64,000 nucleotides of DNA. Origin: Hyphomicrobiales bacterium (lineage in GTDB: Bacteria > Pseudomonadota > Alphaproteobacteria > Rhizobiales > Beijerinckiaceae). The DNA is taken from the NCBI GenBank assembly GCA_016716745.1, contig JADJVD010000006.1, positions 248,001 to 312,000 of the forward strand, written 5' to 3'. The notes beneath the pieces were generated by a model. It did no database searches and was not told the DNA's origin. It saw nothing but the letters and a program-made list of their open reading frames with translations. Numbering within the stretch: position 1 is the first letter of the stretch; each line of letters opens with the position of its first letter. The position numbers and the translations under genes are program-made. This document shows, one piece after another, positions 44,292 to 52,254 of the stretch.

Positions 44292-44675
44292 ATGCAAACG
44301 ACCTTTCTCGTCTTCGTCGGCGCCGGCCTCGGCGGCGCGCTCCGCCACCTCGCCAACGGCGCCCTGACGCGCGCGCTCGGCGCCGAGTTTCCATGGGGCA
44401 TCCTGTCGATCAACGTGTTCGGTTCGCTGGCGATGGGCCTGCTGGCGGGCTTGCTCGCCTTCTTCGACGGCGAGCACTGGTCGCAACCCGCGCGATTGTT
44501 CCTGACCACCGGCGTGCTCGGCGGCTTCACCACCTTTTCCGCCTTTTCGCTCGACGCCGTGCTGCTGATGGAGCGCGGCGAATGGGGGCAGGCGGCCGCC
44601 TATGTGCTTGCCTCCGTCGCGCTGTCGATCGGCGCGTGCGTGGCCGGCGTCGCGCTGATGCGAGCGGCCTCGTGA
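44292..44675 (+). CDS. crcB: Fluoride channel CrcB
   Basis: 127-residue four-helix dimeric fluoride exporter. Family motifs: FVGAGLGGALRHLANG at the start, FPWGILSINVFGSLAMGLL and the GVLGGFTTFSAFS loop in helix 3. The ATG at 44292 fits the family length. The leader of about 50 bp shows no fluoride riboswitch. Its stop is 7 bp before the pseudouridine synthase gene. Confidence 0.93.
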   Translation: MQTTFLVFVGAGLGGALRHLANGALTRALGAEFPWGILSINVFGSLAMGLLAGLLAFFDGEHWSQPARLFLTTGVLGGFTTFSAFSLDAVLLMERGEWGQAAAYVLASVALSIGACVAGVALMRAAS

Positions 44676-44682
44676 GGACGCG

Positions 44683-45786
44683 ATGACCGAACCGACCGAA
44701 TTCTCGCAGGTCCAGACGCTTCTCGTCGCCGAGGAGGAGGACGGCCTGCGGCTCGACCGCTGGTTCAAGCGGCGCTTTCCTGCGCTGGCCCTGTCGCATC
44801 TGTCCAAACTCATGCGCAAGGGCGAGGTCCGCGTCGACGGCAAACGCTGCGAGGGCGCGACGCGGCTCGTCCCCGGCCAGAAGGTGCGCGTGCCGCCGAT
44901 GCGCGTCGAGGCCGCCGCCGCCGCGCCCGCCGTCAAACGTGCGCCTTCGCAGGAGGACGCGCGCGCGCTGAAGGACATGATCCTGTTCGAGGATCGCGAT
45001 CTGATCGTGCTCAACAAGCCGTTCGGCCTCGCTGTTCAGGGCGGCTCCGGCACGAAACGGCATGTCGACGGCATGCTCGCCGCGCTCGAGGACCGCAAGG
45101 GCAATCGGCCTCTGCTCGTGCATCGGCTCGACCGCGACACCTCGGGTGTCTTGCTTGTTGCGCGCACGCGCAAGATCGCCGCCGATCTCGGCGCGCTGTT
45201 CCGCTCGCGCCAGACGACGAAGATCTACTGGGCGCTGGTGCAGGGCGTGCCCAAGCCCGCGCAGGGACGCATCTCGCTGTTTCTCGCCAAGGGCGCCCGC
45301 ATGGGCGACGACCGGTCGGCGCCGCGCCCGCAGGGGCGCGAGGACCGCGACGCGCGCCAGCGCGATCAGGAACGCATGCGCGTCGCCCGCCACGGCGAGG
45401 AGGACGCGCAGCATTCGCTGACCTACTACGCGACCGTCGACAAGACGCCGCCGCGCCTCGCCTGGCTGTCGATGAAACCGGTCACGGGGCGCACGCATCA
45501 ATTGCGCGCCCATGCCGAGGCCATCGGTCATCCGATCGTCGGCGATCCGAAATACGGCCAGTTCGCCGAGAACGATCCGCGCGTGAGCGATCCGCTGCGC
45601 GCCGTGCCGGCCGGGATCGAGCGCAAGCTGCATCTGCTGGCGCGTCGCCTCGTCCTGCCGCATCCGCGCGGGCAGGGGACGATCGACGTCGTCGCGCCCC
45701 TGCCGCCGCACATGCGCAAGAGCTGGCACATGCTCGGCTTCGACGTGGCGACCTACGATCCCATCATGGACGCGCCGGAGGACTGA
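44683..45786 (+). CDS. rluC: Ribosomal large-subunit pseudouridine synthase (RluC/RluD family)
   Basis: 367-residue RNA pseudouridine synthase. An N-terminal S4 RNA-binding domain (GLRLDRWFKRRFPALALSHL, KLMRKGEVRVDGKR) precedes the catalytic domain, with the active-site Asp in LLVHRLDRDTSGVLLVAR (about 149) and MKPVTGRTHQLRAH. A charged insert at about 205-245 (RPQGREDRDARQRDQERMR) is longer than usual. It probably modifies 23S rRNA; RluC is more likely than RluD from the S4 domain and order of motifs, but this is not certain. Its end overlaps a convergent small gene by 34 bp. Confidence 0.88.
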   Translation: MTEPTEFSQVQTLLVAEEEDGLRLDRWFKRRFPALALSHLSKLMRKGEVRVDGKRCEGATRLVPGQKVRVPPMRVEAAAAAPAVKRAPSQEDARALKDMILFEDRDLIVLNKPFGLAVQGGSGTKRHVDGMLAALEDRKGNRPLLVHRLDRDTSGVLLVARTRKIAADLGALFRSRQTTKIYWALVQGVPKPAQGRISLFLAKGARMGDDRSAPRPQGREDRDARQRDQERMRVARHGEEDAQHSLTYYATVDKTPPRLAWLSMKPVTGRTHQLRAHAEAIGHPIVGDPKYGQFAENDPRVSDPLRAVPAGIERKLHLLARRLVLPHPRGQGTIDVVAPLPPHMRKSWHMLGFDVATYDPIMDAPED

Positions 45787-45938
45787 TCGCCCTCGTCCTC
45801 GCGCCGCGAGGGAAACGCCCAGCACAGGCCCGCGATCGCCAGCAACAGGATCGACAGGAGGTAGGGGCCGAAAAAGCCCAGAATGATGACGGCCGCGATG
45901 AAGGCGATCATCGCCGCGTGACGCAAAGGTCGGGTCAT
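45753..45938 (-). CDS. Small membrane protein
   Basis: 61-residue protein with two close hydrophobic segments (AAMIAFIAAVIILGFFGPYL and LSILLLAIAGLCWAF) and a polar tail. GGGAGAC about 10 nt upstream of ATG 45938 supports translation. It overlaps the rluC 3-prime end on the other strand. No family recognised. Confidence 0.55.
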   Translation of the reverse strand: MTRPLRHAAMIAFIAAVIILGFFGPYLLSILLLAIAGLCWAFPSRREDEGDQSSGASMMGS

Positions 45939-45972
45939 GACGAAAACTGTCTCCCGAAAAGCAATGAACGCA

Positions 45973-46019
45973 CGTTAACCCGCAAAGCCTGAACAGGCTG
46001 CGAACGAAAAGGGTTAACG
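45973..46019. repeat. Nested inverted repeat downstream of the hybrid kinase
   Basis: Outer arms CGTTAACCC (45973-45981) and GGGTTAACG (46011-46019) are perfect 9-bp complements; inside are AGCCTG / CAGGCT arms around AA (45985-45998). Read on the minus strand, the inner hairpin is followed by TTT, so it may act as a weak terminator of the kinase gene; the GTTAAC arms could equally be a binding site. Confidence 0.6.
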
Positions 46020-46029
46020 GCGCCGCCGT

Positions 46030-48747
46030 TCAGGCGGCCGAACGGCCTGCGCCCGAAGGGGCGACGGCCGCGCCGGGCGAGAGCTTGTCGAGCGCGGCCA
46101 TCGCCCCGCGCACGAGGCCGGGCAGGGCGCGCGCGATCTCGGCGGCGTCGGACAGGCGCCTCTCGCGCGACAGCCGCTCCACGTCGGCGCACGCGGCCGC
46201 GACCTTGCGCGCGCCGACATTGTAGCTCATCGACTTCAGCGCATGCGCGGCGCGCGCCGCCTCCTCCGCCGCGGACCCGCGCAGCGCGATGTCGATATCC
46301 GACAGGGCTTTCGGCGTGTGCTCGGCGTAGAGACCGATGACGCGCGTCAGCACGTCGCCGCGCCCCGCGCTCGCCAGCGCGGCGAGCTGGCCGATCGTCG
46401 CCTCGTCGAGATCGTCCGACGCGGCGTGCGCTTCGGGCGGCGGCGGCTCGACGGCGCGCGGCGCGTCCTCGGCGGGCTGCGGCGCGCCGAGCCACTGCGC
46501 CAGGCAATCGCCGATCGCCAGCATCGTGTAGGGCTTCAGCAACAGCCCGTTCATGCCGGCCGCGCGCCAGGCGTCGGCCTCGGCGCCGGCGATCTGCGCC
46601 GTGAGCGCGACGATCGGCGTCGGCTTGCGCTGTTGCGCCGCTTCGTCCGCGCGGATGCGGCGCGTCGCCTCGAAGCCGTCCATGCCGGGCATGCTGACAT
46701 CCATGAAGATGATGTCGTAACGCTGCCCGGCGGCGATCAACACCGCGCTCTCGCCGCTCTCGGCGAGGTCGATGTCGAGTTGGAATCGCCCGAGCGCGGC
46801 GCTCGCCACCTCGCGGTTGACGGCGTTGTCGTCGACGACGAGCGCCCGGCGGCCGGCGTATCCGCCGAGCGTCGCGTCATGGCCGGCCCGCGCGCGAGCG
46901 AGGCGCGGGGCGACGCCGCTGGCCAGACACGAGACGATGTCCTCGACGTCGATTCGCGACAGCGGCCTCGGCAGCGACACATCGGCGCGTTGGCTTGCGA
47001 TCAGGCTTTCCTCCAGCGCGTCGGCGCCGCCGAGCGCGGCGACGCAGGCCGCCGGCAGGCGCGCGCGGTGTTGCAGGCGCTCGGCGTCGATCAGCGCGAA
47101 GGCCGCGCCGCGGCAGGCCTCCTCGAGCTCGTCCTCGCGCGCGTCGCGCACCACGAAGCCGCACAGGGCGAGATAGTAGTTCGCGGTCGCCGTCGTCGCC
47201 TCGCCGCGCAGGCACACCACGGCGCGCGCCGCGCCCGGCATGAACGGCAGGATGCGCGTTTCCGCGCGCGCGGGCAGCAGGATCGAGAAGGTCGAGCCGA
47301 CGCCGAGCTCGCTGGCCACGACAATGCGCCCTTTCATCGCTGCGACCAGCCGTTTGGCGATGGCGAGACCGAGGCCCGTGCCGCCGAAACGCCGCGCGAC
47401 CGATTGGTCGGCCTGCGTGAAGGCGTCGAAGATCGTCGCGATCCGGTCGCGGCGGATGCCGACGCCGGTGTCGGCGACGTCGAAGCGGATATGGTCCGGC
47501 CGCTCGCGATCCTGCCGCACCGTCACGAGAATATGGCCGGCGCGCGTGAACTTGATGGCGTTGCCGACGAGATTGGTCAGCACCTGCGTCAACCGCGCGG
47601 TGTCGGCCTTGATCCGCGCCGGCGCGTCCATCTCGATGCGCGCGGCGAGATCGAGTCCGGCCGCGCGGGCGCGCTCCTGGAACAGCGCGAGCGTCTGGTC
47701 GACGATCTCGGCCGGATCGGCCGGAGCGAGCTCGAGTTCGAGCCGTCCGGCCTCGATCTTCGAGAAATCGAGAATGTCGTTGATGATGGCGAGCAGACTC
47801 TTGCCGGAGCGCGCGATCACTTCCGCGTGGCGGCGCAGGCGCGGCGGCAGCGAGCCGGCGGCGAGCAGTTCCGCCGTAACCAGAATGCCGTTCATCGGCG
47901 TGCGGATCTCGTGGCTCATCGTCGCCAGGAAGTCCGATTTCGCCCGGCTCGCCGCCTCGGCGATGTCGCGCGCGGCGCGGAACTCGCGCGTGCGCTCGGC
48001 GACGGCGTGCTCGAGTTCGGCGCTGTGGCGCTTCAGCCGGTTGTCGCGATGACGGATCTCCTCGATCATCATGTTGAAGCTGGCCACCAGGCTGGACACC
48101 TCGTCGCTGCCGCGCGGATCGAGCGACACCGTGTAGTCGTGCCGCCGGCTGACGCGCGACATCGTTTCGCTCAGCTCCGAGAGCGGACCGAGCATGCGGC
48201 CGAGCAGCCGCATGGCGAACAGCAGCGCGATCGCCAGCATCGCCGCCGAGATCGAGATCATGCCGCCGCTGCGCGCCCAGATCTGCTCGAACAGATCGTC
48301 GGCGACGCCGATCACGACGATCGTGCCGACCTCCGCGCCCTGATGCTGGATCGGCGCATTGAGTCCGAACGCCTCGCGCCCGGCGAGCACGTCGAGCGGC
48401 ACCCGCCGGTCCGATGCGCGCAGCCACGCCCCCTCGCGTGGCGTCGCGGCCGGCCCGGTCGCGGCGAGCGTGCGGCCGTCGCGGCCGAGCACGCGGGCGT
48501 GCAGGACGCCCGGCGGAATGGGAACGTCGCGCAGCGCCCGCCGAACGGCCTCGGCGTCGCGCGCCGCAGTCTCGGCGTGGACGACGGCGGCGTAAAGCTG
48601 CGCCGCGCCGAACAGGCTGTCGCGTTTGAGTTCGCCGTAGCTCGAAATGTCCTGCCAGACTGCAAGCGTCAGCGTCGCCGCCTGCGTCACGGCGACGGCG
48701 CCCGCGACGAGCGCGAGCAGTTTGGTGCGGATCGACCAGCGCGACAC
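46030..48747 (-). CDS. Membrane hybrid histidine kinase with receiver and Hpt domains
   Basis: 905-residue sensor kinase. A first membrane segment (LLALVAGAVAVTQAATLTLA) precedes a periplasmic region of about 140 residues and a second segment (ISISAAMLAIALLFAMRLL), followed by HAMP. HisKA has the phospho-His in MSHEIRTPMNG; the HATPase has NLVGNAIKFT, DTGVGI and GGTGLGLAI. A degenerate receiver-like segment (FMPGAARAVVCL onward) precedes a full receiver (VVDDNAVNRE, DVSMPGMDGFE) and a C-terminal Hpt with AHALKSMS. The complete phosphorelay in one chain resembles ArcB/BarA types. GTG 48747 is preferred to a TTG 21 codons upstream because it lies right before the first helix. The adjacent divergent response regulator is the likely partner. 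Confidence 0.9.
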   Translation of the reverse strand: MSRWSIRTKLLALVAGAVAVTQAATLTLAVWQDISSYGELKRDSLFGAAQLYAAVVHAETAARDAEAVRRALRDVPIPPGVLHARVLGRDGRTLAATGPAATPREGAWLRASDRRVPLDVLAGREAFGLNAPIQHQGAEVGTIVVIGVADDLFEQIWARSGGMISISAAMLAIALLFAMRLLGRMLGPLSELSETMSRVSRRHDYTVSLDPRGSDEVSSLVASFNMMIEEIRHRDNRLKRHSAELEHAVAERTREFRAARDIAEAASRAKSDFLATMSHEIRTPMNGILVTAELLAAGSLPPRLRRHAEVIARSGKSLLAIINDILDFSKIEAGRLELELAPADPAEIVDQTLALFQERARAAGLDLAARIEMDAPARIKADTARLTQVLTNLVGNAIKFTRAGHILVTVRQDRERPDHIRFDVADTGVGIRRDRIATIFDAFTQADQSVARRFGGTGLGLAIAKRLVAAMKGRIVVASELGVGSTFSILLPARAETRILPFMPGAARAVVCLRGEATTATANYYLALCGFVVRDAREDELEEACRGAAFALIDAERLQHRARLPAACVAALGGADALEESLIASQRADVSLPRPLSRIDVEDIVSCLASGVAPRLARARAGHDATLGGYAGRRALVVDDNAVNREVASAALGRFQLDIDLAESGESAVLIAAGQRYDIIFMDVSMPGMDGFEATRRIRADEAAQQRKPTPIVALTAQIAGAEADAWRAAGMNGLLLKPYTMLAIGDCLAQWLGAPQPAEDAPRAVEPPPPEAHAASDDLDEATIGQLAALASAGRGDVLTRVIGLYAEHTPKALSDIDIALRGSAAEEAARAAHALKSMSYNVGARKVAAACADVERLSRERRLSDAAEIARALPGLVRGAMAALDKLSPGAAVAPSGAGRSAA

Positions 48748-48871
48748 GAGACAGTCCGGAAGGCGACGCAGGTTTGCGAGGGTTAATGAACAGGAAAAAA
48801 GTGAGCGCAATATTAAGCCTATCGCTCAACGCCGGATTAGGGGCTCGCCCGCTAGAGTGACGCAGGAGAGT

Positions 48872-49312
48872 ATGCCGATGTTGGTCGCCGACACAGCGAG
48901 CCGGATCACCTATGTCCTGGACGAGCCTGCCCGGATTCTGGTCGTCGACGACGACCCGATCATCCTGGAGTTCGCGCGCGTCTACCTGACGACGCCCGTG
49001 GTCGACATCCAGACCGCAGGCGGCGGCGCCGCCGCGCTCGAGGCGCTCGTGTCGGAGCGGTTCGATCTTGCGCTGGTCGATCTCGAAATGCCTGGCATGA
49101 GCGGGTTCGAGCTGATCCAGCGCATCCGCTCCGTGCAACGGCTCGCCAGCCTGCCGATCATCGTGGTGACGGGGCGCGAGGACGTCGAGTCGATCGACGA
49201 AGCGTTCCGCGCGGGCGCGACCTCTTTCGTCACCAAGCCGATCAACTGGCGCCTGCTCAGCTACCAGATGCGCTACGTCCTGCGCGCGCACGCGGGCGAA
49301 CGCGCCGCCTGA
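48872..49312 (+). CDS. Single-domain response regulator
   Basis: 146-residue receiver protein. The acidic pocket DDDP (about 28-31), phosphoacceptor Asp in LALVDLEMPGMSGFE, Thr in IIVVTGRED and Lys in SFVTKPIN are all in place, and nothing follows the receiver, so it works by protein contact. AGGAG precedes the start by 3 nt for ATG 48872 or by 9 nt for ATG 48878 (MLVADTAS), so the second may be the true start. It is divergent from the hybrid histidine kinase, 124 bp apart. Confidence 0.85.
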   Translation: MPMLVADTASRITYVLDEPARILVVDDDPIILEFARVYLTTPVVDIQTAGGGAAALEALVSERFDLALVDLEMPGMSGFELIQRIRSVQRLASLPIIVVTGREDVESIDEAFRAGATSFVTKPINWRLLSYQMRYVLRAHAGERAA

Positions 49313-49357
49313 GCGGCGCCCGCCCCGAGCGTTGGCGGAGCAGGGTTTTCGCGCGCG

Positions 49358-50128
49358 TCAGGCGCAGCGCGGGGGCGTCAGGCGTTGCGTTTGCGTCGCC
49401 ATCAGCGCGTCGATCTCCTCGGCCGGAACGGGGCGGGAGAAATAGAAGCCCTGCAAGGTGTGGCAGCCCGCCGCCTTCAGGAAGATCTGCTGCTCGCGCG
49501 TCTCGACGCCTTCCGCCGTGACCTTGAGCCCGAGCGCCCGCCCGAGCGCTGCGATCGCATGCACGATCGCCGCGCCCTGCGGGATGTTCGCTTCCGCCAC
49601 GAAGGACCGGTCGATCTTGATCCGGTCGAGCGCCAGATGGCGCAGATAGGAGAGGCTGGAATAGCCCGTCCCGAAATCGTCGAGCGCGATGCGGAAGCCG
49701 TGCGCGCGCGCCGCCGCAAGAATGGCGCGGCCGCGTTCGGGCCGGTCGATCAGGACGTTTTCCGTGATCTCGAGCTCGATGCGGCGCGGATCGGCGTTCT
49801 CGGATCGCACGATGGCGAGGGCGTGGTCGGCGAAATCGACGTTCTCGAACTGCTTCGGCGAGACGTTGACGCTGACGTCGAGCGTCGGCCAGCGGGCGAG
49901 GTCGCGGCAGGCCTGCCGCAGCGCCCAGTCGCCGACGGCCGAAATCAGGCCGATCCGCTCGGCCAGCGGAATGAACATGTTGGGCGGAACGAGGCCCTGC
50001 GTGGGATGGCGCCAGCGCGCCAGCCCCTCGACGGCGACGATCCGCGCCCCGTCCGCCGTCAGTTGCGGCTGATAGAACAAAACCAGTTCGTCGCGCCCGA
50101 TGGCCGCTCGCAAGTCCGCTTCAAGCAT
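49358..50128 (-). CDS. Stand-alone EAL-domain c-di-GMP phosphodiesterase
   Basis: 256-residue protein consisting only of an EAL domain, which hydrolyses cyclic di-GMP. The signature Glu is in a VEGLARW form (EGL instead of EAL); NVSPKQF, ELEITENVL, LDDFGTGYSSLSYLR, KIDRSF and AEGVET carry the remaining metal and catalytic residues, so activity is expected. No GGDEF, PAS or membrane segment is present; sensing must come from partners such as the adjacent signalling proteins. ATG 50128 is used rather than a TTG two codons upstream. Confidence 0.9.
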   Translation of the reverse strand: MLEADLRAAIGRDELVLFYQPQLTADGARIVAVEGLARWRHPTQGLVPPNMFIPLAERIGLISAVGDWALRQACRDLARWPTLDVSVNVSPKQFENVDFADHALAIVRSENADPRRIELEITENVLIDRPERGRAILAAARAHGFRIALDDFGTGYSSLSYLRHLALDRIKIDRSFVAEANIPQGAAIVHAIAALGRALGLKVTAEGVETREQQIFLKAAGCHTLQGFYFSRPVPAEEIDALMATQTQRLTPPRCA

Positions 50129-50333
50129 GACCAATACACACGCTCCACACCTGCGCCGATCCTATCGCCCGCCGGGTTAACGAACGCTGGCCGCCATTCT
50201 CGGCAGAGCCCTAACAGCCCGTTCTTTTTTGCAGGTCCGGTCTTCGTCTGCGGCAAACCGCGCTCGTCATCCGGCGCGGAGCGGGATATTCCTCTGCGAA
50301 GCGGCGCGCAAGACGCCGCCGGGAGTGCATGGA

Positions 50334-52244
50334 ATGGACGCCAAACGCCTCGACGTGATCGCCATCGGCCGATCCTCGGTCGATCTCTACGGCGAGCAGG
50401 TGGGCGGCCGGCTCGAGGACATGGCGACCTTCTCCAAGGCCGTCGGCGGCTGCCCCACCAACATCGCCATCGGCGCCGCGCGCCTCGGGCTGAAGTCCGG
50501 CGTCATCACCCGCGTCGGCGACGAGCACATGGGCCGCTTCATCCGCGAGCAGCTGGTGCGCGAGGGCGTCGACGTGACCGGCGTCCACACCGATCCGCAG
50601 CGCCTGACCGCGCTCGTCATCCTCGGCATCAAGGACGACAAGTCCTTTCCGCTGATCTTCTACCGCAGCGATTGCGCCGACGCCGCGCTCGACGAGAGCG
50701 ACATCGACGAGGCGCATGTCGCCTCGGCTCGCGCGATCGTCGTCTCCGGCACGCATTTCGCCCGCGCCAACGCAGCCGCCGCGCAGAGGAAGGCGATGGC
50801 GCTGGCGAAGAAGCACGGCGGGCGCGTCGTCTTCGACATCGACTACCGGCCGAACCTCTGGGGCCTCGCCGGGCACGGGGCGGGCGAGTCGCGCTACATC
50901 TCCTCGGCGGACGTCACCGAGCATCTGAAGCCCATCCTTCCCGCGTGCGACCTCATCGTCGGCACTGAGGAGGAGCTGATGATCGCCGGCGGCAGGGAGG
51001 AGCCGCTCGCCGCCGTGAAGGCGGTGCGCGCCGTCTCCGCCGCGACCATCGTGATGAAGCGCGGGCCGATGGGCTGCGTCGTCTTTCCCGGCGCCATTCC
51101 CGACGATGTGGAGCAGGGGATCAAGGGGCCGGGCTTCCCGGTCGAGGTCTACAATGTGCTGGGCGCGGGCGACGCCTTCATGGCCGGCTTCCTGCGCGGC
51201 TGGCTGCGCGACGAGCCGGTGGAGACCTGCTGCGCCTACGCCAACGCCTGCGGCGCCTTCGCCGTCTCGCGGCTGCTCTGCTCGGTCGAATATCCGACCT
51301 GGGAGGAGCTAAGCGGCTTCCTCGCGCATGGCTCGACATTCCGCGCGCTGCGCCGCGACCCCGATCTCACGCATGTGCATTGGGCGACGACGCGCGACCG
51401 CCTGACCTCCGTCGCGCCGTTCGGCGAGCTGTTCGCCTTCGCCATCGACCATCGCGCGCAGCTCGAGGCGATGGCCGACGAGGCGGGCGCCGACCGCGCG
51501 CGCATCGCCCGCTTCAAGCAGCTTGCGGTCGAGGCGACCGTCGCGGTGGCGCAGGGGCGGCCCGGCTTCGGCATGTTGCTCGACTCGACTCATGGCCGCG
51601 AGGCGCTGTTCCGCGCCGAGGCGGCGGGCCTGTGGATCGCGCGCCCCGTCGAGGAGCCGGGCTCGCGCCCCTTCGATGTCGAAGGCGGCGGCTCGCTTGC
51701 CGCGCGCCTCGTCGAGTGGCCGCGCAACCATGTCGTGAAAGCGCTGTTCTTCGCCCGCCCGGACGATCCGCCGGAGATCGCGGCGCGTCAGGAGCGCGAA
51801 CTGACGCGTCTGTTCGACGCCGCGCGCGGCATCGGCCGCGAATTGCTGATCGAGATCGTCGCCGGCAAACACGGCCCGCTCTACGACCGCACCGTCGCCG
51901 ACATGATGGCGCGCATCTACGATCTCGGCGTCAAGCCGGATTGGTGGAAGCTCGAGGCGCAGCCCTCGGCGGCGGCATGGGCGGCGATCGACGCCGTGAT
52001 CGGCGCGCGCGATCCGCTGTGCCGCGGCGTCGTCATGCTCGGGCTCGACGCGCCGGAGGCGGAGCTTGCGAAATCCTTCGCGCTGGCGAAAGGCTCGCCG
52101 CGCGTGCGCGGCTTCGCCGTCGGCCGCACGCTGTTTTCCGCGCCGGCGCGCGACTGGCTCGCCGGTCGCATCGACGATCAGGCGGCGACGGAGCTGATGC
52201 AGGACAATTTCGCGCGCCTCGTGCGCGCATGGGAAACGCGGTGA
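50334..52244 (+). CDS. iolC: 5-dehydro-2-deoxygluconokinase fused to DUF2090 aldolase-like domain
   Basis: 636-residue bifunctional protein of myo-inositol catabolism. Residues 1 to about 330 are a PfkB-family kinase (GRSSVDLYGEQ, AVGGCPTNIAIGAARLG, and VLGAGDAFMAGFL with the catalytic Asp) that phosphorylates 5-dehydro-2-deoxygluconate. Residues about 350-636 are a DUF2090 domain (FAFAIDHRAQLEAM, NHVVKALFFARPDD, YDLGVKPDWWKLE), related to aldolases such as IolJ that split the phosphorylated product. The fusion is common in proteobacteria. GGGAG 8 nt before ATG 50334 marks the start. It heads the iolC-D-E-B operon. Confidence 0.93.
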   Translation: MDAKRLDVIAIGRSSVDLYGEQVGGRLEDMATFSKAVGGCPTNIAIGAARLGLKSGVITRVGDEHMGRFIREQLVREGVDVTGVHTDPQRLTALVILGIKDDKSFPLIFYRSDCADAALDESDIDEAHVASARAIVVSGTHFARANAAAAQRKAMALAKKHGGRVVFDIDYRPNLWGLAGHGAGESRYISSADVTEHLKPILPACDLIVGTEEELMIAGGREEPLAAVKAVRAVSAATIVMKRGPMGCVVFPGAIPDDVEQGIKGPGFPVEVYNVLGAGDAFMAGFLRGWLRDEPVETCCAYANACGAFAVSRLLCSVEYPTWEELSGFLAHGSTFRALRRDPDLTHVHWATTRDRLTSVAPFGELFAFAIDHRAQLEAMADEAGADRARIARFKQLAVEATVAVAQGRPGFGMLLDSTHGREALFRAEAAGLWIARPVEEPGSRPFDVEGGGSLAARLVEWPRNHVVKALFFARPDDPPEIAARQERELTRLFDAARGIGRELLIEIVAGKHGPLYDRTVADMMARIYDLGVKPDWWKLEAQPSAAAWAAIDAVIGARDPLCRGVVMLGLDAPEAELAKSFALAKGSPRVRGFAVGRTLFSAPARDWLAGRIDDQAATELMQDNFARLVRAWETR

Positions 52245-52254
52245 GGGCGCCGGC

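Noticed and set aside
46243..48786. 847-residue plus-strand frame opposite the hybrid kinase
   Set aside because: All kinase, receiver and Hpt motifs are on the minus strand; the plus frame is low-complexity Arg/Asp/His-rich shadow.
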